Origin: Haliotis asinina
Taxonomy: Eukaryota > Mollusca > Gastropoda > Lepetellida > Haliotidae
DNA: 64,000 nt
NCBI RefSeq assembly: GCF_037392515.1
Contig: NC_090291.1
Coordinates: 37,657,001 to 37,721,000, forward strand
Reading direction: 5' to 3'
Shown here: positions 23,301 to 32,500 of the stretch, piece by piece
How the letters are laid out: the number at the start of each line of letters is the position of its first letter
Numbering within the stretch: position 1 is the first letter of the stretch
The notes under the pieces: model-generated
What the model was told of the DNA's origin: nothing
Databases searched by the model: none
Seen by the model: only the letters and a program-made list of their open reading frames with translations
Program-made: the position numbers and the translations under genes

Positions 23301-26289
23301 AGTCTTTTAGAAGGATTTTGAACTGTTCTCAAGTTGTGATTCAGAAATGAAACCCAACCCTTCCCTTTTGAGACTAACACCAAAATGTCTCCAAGGAAAC
23401 AAAAAACAAATGCCAAAATTCTGGAAACCACAAAAGACACTACTTAGCTTGTGTTTGATATATCTACTGAGCATTGTAGAAACAGTTATTTTGAACAGTT
23501 TCCCAAAATTGTGTTCTGAAAACGAAGCTCACTCCTCCCTTTTCAGACTAAGTCCAAAACATTTCCATGGAAGCCAAGAAAACTAAAAATGACAAAACTC
23601 TGTAATTCGCAAAAGCACTACTTAAGGTTCTGTTTGATATATCTACCAATGATGAGTTAAGCTCCGGAAACAAAATAAATATGGATGGACAAATGGACAG
23701 GTGGACAGGTGGACAGACGGACAAGGTATTGACTATCCTGGTATATCCCCGCATTAAATAGCAGGGGGATAAATATATTTAAGCTTCTCAATCATCATTT
23801 GCCTGTACCTGTCTATAAGGATGAGATCGCTTGCTGAGGGGTGGTACTGAATCATTGCAAAATGTTAATAATGGGCTTGAAATGACAGTATATCCAAGTT
23901 TTGGTTTTCCTTCACCAAATGTTAACTCTTTCAGTCTGTTTCCTTAAGAGGCACTTCAGAAGTTGTGATGATGAAGGATAACCAAGTTTTATGGATAGCC
24001 GACTTTTTCATTACAACAAGTGTGACATTTCGTTGTAGGTTCTAACATAGTTATCAAGTAAGTCGTATAGCCTGATTTAGTTTTATGACAATATATGTAT
24101 TGAATTCTGCCTATTGGTAAAACATATAATGTGCACTTTAGAATTATCAAACTCTTTAGAAACATCATTTATATCACAGCTACATTGATAATAAACTTCA
24201 CATTATTAACTTGTTCAGCAATATGACACTGCTACATGCTGTGATATGGTACTGACCTCATTTTGTCCAAGTGTGACACTGAGGGAGGAGTTGATTGGTA
24301 GAATGAGCGTTTCATCTCGTTTACCCCCTGAAAGTAGGAAAAACATTAGTAATTAGTTTTCAATATTCAATATGTTCTATAAGGTACACTACATCCCTCA
24401 TTTAATTATCCCTTTCAATCACAATACCTATCACAACTGTACAACCTCTCTTGAAAATAACCATGGCTTCTGTACTATCCATCAAAATTTAAACTCACTT
24501 AAAACACTCACTATATGTTAGATGCATACATATGGCATACTGATTTCTTACCTAACTTAGAGTACCAACTGCAAACCTTATGCAGATTAAATACATTAGA
24601 ATCATGCATGACATTGCTGAAAAGCATGAGCAGACATCGTGCATGTGGACAGTTGCGTTTTGGTGAAGAAGTTTCATCATTTATTTAACTCAAGACAATG
24701 ATCTCTTCAATAAATGTGGATAATTGTAGAAAACCTATCAAAAAAAGTAAACAAACGATTATCACAGACATAATTATTATCTAGAACATAAGCTTAAAAT
24801 TTTACTTTTCATAACAATACAGCTTAAAAATGGGTCATCAATCACATGAGGCAAAGGTTAGTCACCATTCGAGTGTCCCTGGGGGGTTTAGGTACATCTT
24901 CTACCAGCATGGTACTCAGTTGGATTTATATCATTGACTACTGGCAATTATTAAAGTTGAGCCAAACACTTCTAACTCACAAAAATATAGAAAATATTTT
25001 GAAATGAAACTTGGTATAGGGATATTATAAACTCTGCTTGAAACAGAAACAAATTCACATGAGAAAACGTCTTACTACAAAACTAATATATGCACAATAT
25101 GATTTATCATTCAGTACATTTTGTATACCTGCATAGTCATTGTTGCTTATCAGCATCCTCAATATCTCCAGGGTATACATTCCTATAAATCTCCACTATA
25201 TCTTGCATGCCTGAGAATTAGCCAATTAGTTAAGCCGCAGTTACAACCGAACTTGCTGGTGTTAACAAAGATAATGGTCGCAGCTGCGAATGTTTGATTT
25301 GGGGGGAAATCATACAAACAGATAGGTCCAAAACTTTAAAAAAAATGTATACAAGAACTCCTTCTACCTATTTCAGAGAATGTCTGCATGGTTTTTGTTG
25401 CTAAGTTTATTCAGTTGGATTATTTAAAAAGTGAAGGTGAGTTGTGATTGGTTCGCTCAAACAGCGTAGAAACCTGCATAGAAAAAAAGTCAGGCAATGG
25501 AGGTAATAAATTTATCAGGCACAGCCGTAGAAGCATCCAGGATATACTGGAGACTTATCGGAACATATAGCCTGGAGATAACGAGGATGCACCCCAAGTA
25601 AAGGGAGATGAAATGAAATTAAACACTGCGTTTACACTGCTTAAGTCTCTCACACTGGTCTGGACATACACACCTATGGCCACTTCTGCCCATGAACATA
25701 TCTTCTTTTCTTATGTATTAGTATTAATCTAGCAGTAGAATAGATATGCCCCTCAGAAACAACACAACGACTAGAAGCAAACCTAGTTCATATTCCATTA
25801 ATGCCAAGTGGCGTAACTTTATTTAGTGGCATAGCAACTAGTACCAGATATCAGTGTCTTTCATTATGACAGAGGCAGGGATCTGTCTATCATCAGTTTG
25901 CTCTTTAAAAAGATCTCTATCAGCTACATCCTACACAAAGTAAAATAAAGAGCGACGCAAGTTTAGTTACCAACACACCTGAATGTCATTTCTGTTTTTG
26001 ATCTATAGTATATACCAAATCCGTATGTATGGTGCATATACAATTCGCCTTGAAATTTTCTTTATTTCTATGCTAAGACTGGATAGTTAACGTCGCCAAA
26101 GAACTTGAAACAGTGAAAAAAATACTTCGGCTGTGTCACCGTTTCGAAATACTGAGGATCAAACTAAACTTACTATTAGGATTTCTCTTTCACTAAAGTT
26201 TCAGAACACATTTATACAGAAAGTTAATCTGACTTACAATACTTGATGACAGCTATGTTGACAGGCGCCGTACACGTAACAGATCTCAT
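14341..26289 (-). CDS. MVD: Diphosphomevalonate decarboxylase (12 exons)
   Basis: Cytosolic GHMP-kinase-fold enzyme that converts mevalonate diphosphate to isopentenyl diphosphate using ATP, the last step of the mevalonate pathway. Coding exons, 5' to 3': 26289-26238, 24327-24257, 22844-22777, 22392-22346, 22007-21870, 21295-21241, 20790-20646, 19884-19717, 18861-18739, 17786-17628, 17185-17120, 14424-14341. All splice with GT/AG and keep frame, giving 391 aa (human about 400). Visible family features: N-terminal [19 protein letters not shown] with N11, ATP-binding loop [15 protein letters not shown] (107-121), GSGSACRS with R152, DSN-like [15 protein letters not shown], and FDAGPNA with catalytic D295; C-terminal KYIIHTQ and VGEGPQVV. 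The start ATG fits the family N-terminus. Exon 9's acceptor (GAAG/GAG) is weak and could shift by one codon. The last intron (2.7 kb) is mostly two minisatellites, one derived from exon 11. The promoter is shared head-to-head with METTL17. Confidence 0.95.
14463..16376. repeat. 1.9-kb minisatellite of 18/21/24-bp units in MVD intron 11
   Basis: Degenerate units built from GTCATAGTCACA and GTCACAACA hexamer blocks; subregions have longer higher-order units, for example a 45-bp form with TAACATGTCATGGTCACAG at 15400-15930 and a GGCAGAACAGTCATAACC variant at 15975-16190. Most unit lengths are multiples of three, so long open frames appear on both strands (Val-Thr-Val repeats one way, Met-Thr-Val-Val the other). 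These are composition artefacts, not genes. Confidence 0.92.
16441..17165. repeat. 45-46-bp minisatellite derived from MVD exon 11
   Basis: About 16 units of consensus GGTATGATATACTTCACTGC-ATCTAGCGTTACTGGGTACCTC (starts of TATGATATAC at 16446, 16491, 16537, 16583, 16630, 16675, 16720, 16766, 16815 and on). Read on the minus strand, each unit matches the last 30 bases of MVD exon 11 (codons for [11 protein letters not shown]) followed by a donor-like GTACC or ATACC. The array runs without a break into exon 11 itself (17120-17185). Confidence 0.88.
17390..17450 (-). mobile_element. SINE family B fragment in MVD intron
   Basis: ATGACGTGTCAACCAAGTCAG and the following AGTCTGATCACC block only. 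Confidence 0.5.
19905..20180. repeat. Dispersed repeat family C, copy 1 (MVD intron 7)
   Basis: Shares ordered blocks with 53590-53815: TTTACAA-AAGTAGGC, GGCAATG-GCAAACCCAT, GTGCATGAC-ATGAAAT and a final GTGCTCAACTTA/GCTCAACTTACCC. No coding content or terminal repeats seen. Confidence 0.55.
20198..20285. repeat. GAGT / GT simple repeat
   Basis: GAGTGAGTGGGTTT variants pass into a short (GT)n run. Confidence 0.7.
20290..20628. repeat. 58-bp minisatellite in MVD intron 7
   Basis: About five degenerate units with CAACAGCAATACC, CAGCAATATGTCACC and AATACTTCAGCAA blocks (CAACAGCA at 20413, 20471, 20529). Frames in all three phases are open because the unit lacks stops. Confidence 0.8.
21450..21620 (+). 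mobile_element. SINE family A copy in MVD intron 5
   Basis: Starts GGTGGTGGGGTAGCC, A box GGTTAAAGCGTTCGC, B box GGTTTGATTCCC, body AAGTTCATTTCAGGTGTCCC and tail ACCCACTCATTCA. Confidence 0.78.
22520..22620 (-). mobile_element. SINE family A partial copy in MVD intron 3
   Basis: GGGAACACCAGAAATGGGC, TTCACACATTGTACC, and CATGACGAGCAAATGCTCTGG are recognisable; the tail is missing. Confidence 0.65.
22841..22985. repeat. 78-bp tandem duplication across MVD exon 3 acceptor
   Basis: CAGCTGAAGAAAAGAAAAAG..ATGCTGAAACTAACATTC at 22842 recurs from 22923 as CAGCTGAAGAGAAGAAAAA..ATGCTGAATCTAACATTC. The copy nearest the exon holds the functional 3' splice site (minus strand TTTTCTTCAG/CTGAGAG); the outer copy keeps a decoy TTCTCTTCAG/CTGA. 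Confidence 0.8.
23190..23660. repeat. Three tandem units of about 175 bp in MVD intron 2
   Basis: Each unit has AGTCCAAA-CATTTCCATGGAA, a CAAAAGCACTACTTA block and GTTTGATATATCT (at 23284, 23453, 23632). Confidence 0.75.
23661..23775. repeat. Dispersed repeat end (family E)
   Basis: GGATGGACAAATGGACAGG repeats, then ATATCCCCGCATTAAATAGC and GGGGGATAA; the same terminal logic (ATGGATAGACA..ATATCCCCC..GCGGGGATAA) ends the block at 51611-51890. Confidence 0.45.
24471..24530. repeat. Family F terminal fragment in MVD intron 1
   Basis: TACTATCCATCAAAATTTAA..ACTCACTTAAAACACTC matches the left end of the TIR element at 52327-52745. Confidence 0.5.
25153..25590. mobile_element. MITE with ~58-bp imperfect TIRs in MVD intron 1
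   Basis: Left arm 25153-25210 (GCATCCTCAATATCTCCAGG..CTCCACTATATCTTG) is matched by the reverse complement of 25533-25590 (GCATCCTCGTTATCTCCAGG..CTCCAGTATATCCTG). About 440 bp, no coding capacity. The target-site duplication could not be fixed by eye. Confidence 0.7.
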
Positions 26290-26507
26290 CTTGATGTCTC
26301 TATCGTCCAGATGTCTCGGACTACTGATATCTACAACACTACCGACTGATTAACACCTGATGTTTACATGGTAAGACCACACACATGAGGTGATCCAACT
26401 CGTTTTCATCATTGGTTAAGCAGACGATGGGAGTTACCTGCCCTTAGAGAATACCTATGAGAATGACCAATAGACGCGTCCCTTTGAAAGTGGTGCGAGC
26501 CTACAAA
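26290..26507. promoter_or_regulatory. Divergent MVD / METTL17 promoter
   Basis: Only 218 bp separate the two modelled start codons. The interval has one CCAAT in each direction (CATTGGTTAAG near 26411, GACCAATAGACG near 26465) and no TATA box next to either start. The plus-strand start lies in AAAATGGCCGCGTCC, which resembles a YY1-type initiator element (AANATGGCGGC). Also contains one copy of a recurrent GGGAGTTACCTGCCC motif. Shared control of two housekeeping genes is an inference. Confidence 0.6.
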
Positions 26508-29500
26508 ATGGCCGCGTCCATGAGAATGAAAAGACAAGCATGCTGCTTGTGTCGTATACCATCACTACTGACAAACGAATCTGCAAAATTTTATCTAAGG
26601 GTACATGTCGTCGCTTTGTTTCTGGATAGACACGGCACAATGAAATCCAACTGGTTTAATGTCGTGCTTTTCAAAGAATTCCACTTACCATTGGCAGAAA
26701 TTTTATCATTGAATGTGTGTTGGAAAACCACAAGTTACGAATGCGATACAGCTCAGATGTTTATGTAAGGCAGATTGGCAGGTAGACTAACGCCATGTGT
26801 CTGAATATAAATAGTTTGGAAGAAACTAACAATTCCTTCCAAATCGAAAAAGAGACCTACTCACGCTGCTTACTGAGAAGGGAATTCAGAACGGTGGAAA
26901 TCTAGACTTGCTTCATTGAGACATTTTGCATTGCAGAAAATGTCTTGGCAAATGTGAAAGTTCATGAACTGTTGACAGACTAATTGGCATGGATTTCTGA
27001 TTTACTTCACAGACATCACTTGCTTCTATGACCCATAGGGACAGTAGAGGTTACACCCACTCGATTTATAGGATTTTCCTTCAGAAGAAGCGTGTAGCCT
27101 GCGACCTCGTTGTATCGCGGTACTTGACATGTCCGTAATCGGAAATAAAATTCTGAACTTATGATTCGCATTTCATTGAGAGATCTGATAAATGACATTT
27201 GATCAACACATTTGTGAAATGTTATTTTAACTTTGATAGTATTTCAGCAAAAGCCATTAGACGAATGGAGCCTATTAACATTTACCAAAGGAGAGAACTC
27301 CATCATATCGCAGTAAACAAAAAAATCATTCACAGGAGATAAATATAGCTCATGACATCACTTCCGTTATATTTTTGGCAACAAGGATATGCAGACGACT
27401 TAGTTCAGATGGAGTGGGACGGGTCATATATGAAACATAAATGTTACAGCAGGTATTTCATGGATAGGGTTCAGACAGATTCCAGATTTTAATGTTAATA
27501 ATTCTGCTGGATAAAAGTTACAGGGATTCGATGCATGCCGTTGGTTTAAAACAAGTAAACAAACCACTAATGTTAGGCTGTCGATTTACATACAAAATCA
27601 CCTCTAAGAGCCATGTCTAGCGTGCAAAACCAGAAATACCGATACCATGAATGCAGCGATACAACAAGGTCTGAGTATATCTCTTAGCATCCAATGACAT
27701 TCATTAAGATTCCCCCATTCTGCTTTCACAAATTTTTGGGTTTGGCAACACCTGTCAATCAAACACCTGTACAATGTTGTCTATTACTTGTGATGTAGCT
27801 TATTGCAAAGCCATCCCATTCAATCCGATATAATAAACAGCACTCCATACACTTACGTATATTAAAATGGAAACTGTTTTTTAACATGATTAATGTAATG
27901 TGCATAAGTGATCGAAGTCTCAGGCCACTGAAGCAGGATCTATTGTGAATCTAAAGTTAACTGAAAAGAGGCATCCCTTAATTATATTTCTGTTTTTTTG
28001 ATGATATGCATGTGAATATTAAGAATATACAGTGTAAGATAACTGATTACTCATTTTCAAAAGGACACATAAGCCTTCCTTTTGAGGCTTATCCCTTAGT
28101 GACTTTCATTACAAATCTAGGCAGTGGTGTAGCCTAGTGTTTGCAGCAATCGCCTGTCACATCAAAGGCATGGGCTTAATTTGCAACATGAGAAAAATGT
28201 GTGAAGCACATTCTAGTATCCCCCACTTTGATATAACTGTAATATTGTAAAACAATGTAAAACCTCACTGATGAACAAACGAATGAAAGAATTAAACATA
28301 ATAACTGATGGCATGTTTATGGATATTTTATCATCATTGACTAGTTTGTTCCACATATGCCTAAATGCGAAATTTATGACCACTAAGTATATGATTCTTC
28401 AAAGGCATTTAGAAGTTGGCATATTAATTCAGGACAAATGTTATGGATTACAACGTCTTGAGATTTATTTTTACGACATTTCGGGGCTTATCCTAGCATT
28501 GTGAGGTCATGGGTAGAGATAACAGTTAAGCCTTACTGTTCAGTTCAGCTTAACCTGATGAAGGGGCTAGGATAAGCCCCGAAACATCGTAAAAATAAAT
28601 CTCAAAAAGTTGTAATCCGTAACATTTGTCCTGTATCACTTAGTATATGCCTATATCTGATCTGTGAATAGATTAGTTTTGACATAAAACATTGTGTTTG
28701 AGTCTTAAGTTGTTTGGCAACAGTCTTTTGGCTGTAGTAACCAAGCAAATGTTATTTCAGACCTATTCTTCAAAAGTGAAACAAACACGACACATCAAAC
28801 CTGGAGAGTGTTGTGTTGATCCAGATGTGGCTAAACCCTTGACGAAAGGTGGTAGTAGTTTCAAAACTCACCCAGGGATAATGACATTGAGACCAGTAAA
28901 GATGCCGGAAAAACTGATCACCACCATCAAGAAAGTTATTGACAGTAAGTTACCTAAGAAACAAACAGCCTGATGACTAACTTTATATGTTGAAATATAG
29001 GCTTCCTGCCTAAAAGGAAATATGTGTGATCCTTGGAATCTGGAATAGTTTCTACCACCATCTTATTTTATGCCAAACGGTTTATTCATTGTGGAAATAC
29101 TACATATCTAGACATTAAATATTTCGTTTGAATGTTTAAGATGAATAAAGTTGAAAAATGGCTAACACTTTTTAGTCTTCATTTTGTCTCAAGAAAGTAT
29201 CTTTGTTATGATTCCATCTTTCCAGTACTTTTTATACTGTAATCCAAAAGGAAACTTGTAATGGATAAAAAATATGATTAAAATCAATGTTTTACTATGT
29301 TACTTCTTTGCACAGACTGATTGCTCAAATTTATCAATGCCATGCAACATGTTGCAAAGCGGAGTAAAGGTTCTGTTGTTAATGTACTGTCAGTGTTGTC
29401 ATATTTTTGTTAGTTTTACAAAACCTTTTCACGTTTGTCATCAGCCTATCCTGTACAGAACCTGAACAAACGCAGTGAAAAGTTGAACAACTACCTGCAC

Positions 29501-32500
29501 TCCCGCCACCCCCCGACAGAGCAAGACACACTCACTCGACTGGCCCAGGAAATACAAGACAACATTAGGGAAAAGGGTCAGTACAGAGCATCAATACTGG
29601 ACAGACCAATTATTTAAAAGATAATGATAATAATAATTCTTGTGATTGCATTTGTATTAATTAAAGTGGTCATGTGTATGTCTGAATACATATGACATTG
29701 CTGATAGTCACTATGATGAGATGAGCACAATAGTTTCTTGAAATTAGGTAAAATTATGTATAATTTTCTAATGGGAAGAAAACCTGGTGTGAGGGGACCA
29801 AGATGTACTTTAGTACCTTGACCTTTTGTGATACCAACATTCACAACCAAGGATCAGAAATAGGATTCGAACTCCTGATATATCGATGGAGTTGAATTGT
29901 GATGAATTATTTTTCTCCTCCCAGATAAAGTTGACACCTCAACGATGACTCCTGAGGAACAGAAGCAGTATGAGAAGAAGATCAGTCTTCAGGTATTGAA
30001 GAGGCTTCGCTATACACAATACCACTGGGTCCCACTCAGGTAAGTGTTGTTAAACAGATGTTAGCATCACTTGTACACTTCTCCACTAGCAATCAAACAT
30101 GAGACATTTCCTGTGTTGATTTCATGTGTCCACCAAGGATACAGACGCCTCTAGTAGGGTAACGTTCATATGACATTGGGTGGGTGTGATGATCATTTGT
30201 GTGTGTTTGCTGTTTATGATGATGATATTGTGTGGTTCGGTGAGGGGAGGGGGGGGATGGTGCCTGTAGGCAGAACGGGATGTAACCCGTTTATGTAATA
30301 GTTGCTTGGCATGCTGTACACTAGAATTTCTTACCTCACACATAAATGTTGTCTTCTGATTTCCTGGGTGCTCATCTACTATTTTCAGTGTACGTTGCTG
30401 CTAATGACAACTCATTTGGTACTTTGTGGTAGTAATTCTTTATCTCAAATAACTCACGTGTGATGTATGGAAATTACAGATATTTTGCAAATGCAAATCA
30501 GTGCAAGGGAGATAACTCTAAATCTGTATTTCTTGTCCGCAAAGTTTAACGATGGCTACAAAAAGATTTTTACCCGTGCTTCAAACAAGTCAAAATTGAT
30601 ATTAAGGTGTTTGGAAAGATAAATATGGTGTTTACTAGTCCCTCAGGATCAGGGAACATAAACAAACATCGAGGGTACATCAGCCCATGCCCCCTCGGGA
30701 CCAGTGAACAACTTATATATTGTTCACACTGTACATCTGTGTTACAGATTCGATGCCCCTACGTCCATGACGTATCTGTATAGTCGGATGGCACACAACT
30801 ACAGCGTCATGATGAGGTGTTTCACTGAGGTATGCAGAGAACCATCAGACTTGTGTAATGATATGCAGTGAATCCTCGCTATACAACTGTGCTTGGGGTC
30901 AGTGATCCTGGGCCCAGATTTTCAAAGCTCTCTTGGTGCTAAGATAGTCAGAAGTTAATGTTAAGGTCTATCTTAGCGCTGAGAGAGCTTAAAAAATCTA
31001 GACCCTGATCTTTCATTCATAGGAAAAGTGGTATATAGAGAATCTCACCCAAGTGTCTGCTGATATCAATCATATCAACACGAGTTGATAAAGTAACAAA
31101 TATCCGAGGCTTGCCGAGGATAGTTTTACCTTTATCAACAAGTGTTGATATAACTGATATCAGCAGACATGAGGGTGAGATTCTATTTATCATCCAAAAT
31201 GATTCTTCATTAGTTTTCAATGAAAGATGTACATCTCTGAACAGAGAACTGGCATTAGATTTGCAGTGCAACAATGTCATAGCATTGTGACGGCATCATG
31301 ACATTGTCAGCGCATTGTGCAAAATCTACTGTCAAAGCGACGCACTTGTTCGCCAAAGACCCCACATTAGTACAATATGTGAAGCCCATTCCAGTGTTCC
31401 ACATTGTGATGTTACTGGTATATTGGGTATCACAATATGTGAAGCCCATTGATGTTTTCCCCACTGTGATGTCGCTGGAATATTGGGTATCACAATATGT
31501 GAAGCCCAATGGTGTTTTCCCCACTGTGGTATTGCTGGAATATTGGTAAAGTGGCAACTCACTCACTCACTCACTCACTCACTCACATAACTGGAACATT
31601 GTCAAATGCAGCATTAAACAACAAAATGATCTGTGTTGTAATGAGTAGTCTTTAAAGATGCACCTTTTCTGTCATCAGATATCTCGGAGAGAACCTGAGT
31701 ACATCCCAAATTCCATGTTTGACTTTGGTTCTGGTCTAGCTTCGTCAGTATGGTGGGTACTTGTTAGAGTAAATATCAGCTGCAATCTGATTGATGTCCT
31801 GTCAGTACATTAAAACCATGGAATATGTAATGTTATTGTGATCTTTTATTTTGTGTTGAATTTTCATAATTTTCATACTTGGACTGAAACTATCATGTAT
31901 GTTTGGACTTTATTTCTTAGAAGGTAAAGTTTTATCTTGGTTTATCATGTTATTTCTCCCCCAACTCCATTGAATATAGCTGTTGACTGCTGTAAGGGCT
32001 TGGTTGACCTAGCAACCAATTTCTGTAGCGAGTTGCTGGCATCATCTCTATGTGCAGTGTACACTGACATTTTGGTCATTGAGTTGTACATTTCAAGCTG
32101 ATTATGATCGTTATGAAGCTTGAGTTATTAGGGCTGTAACAATTAATCGACCAATCAATGGATTGCAGTTGTCAGCATGCAATAGCAATTAATGAAGAGT
32201 TGAAACAAATCGATAGTATGTGTTTCAAGTTTCTTGTCAGTGATTAAAAGAGACTGAAACTACTTCAGCTTGTTTGTTTTTCATACAGACTGTACATTCA
32301 TTTGGGAAATAACTTTAAATGAGAGAATTCAAGGAGAGAAAATACTAATGCAATAGTTTGTTGTAATAGACTATTGCTATCACAGTAGTTTGTTGCAATA
32401 GACTCTCACTTTCGTAATAGTTGTTTCCCCCCTCAAAAGTTATCCCTATCAGTTATACAATCATCTCTTGCCCTAACGTGGTCTAGAGGTCAGAGCTGGC

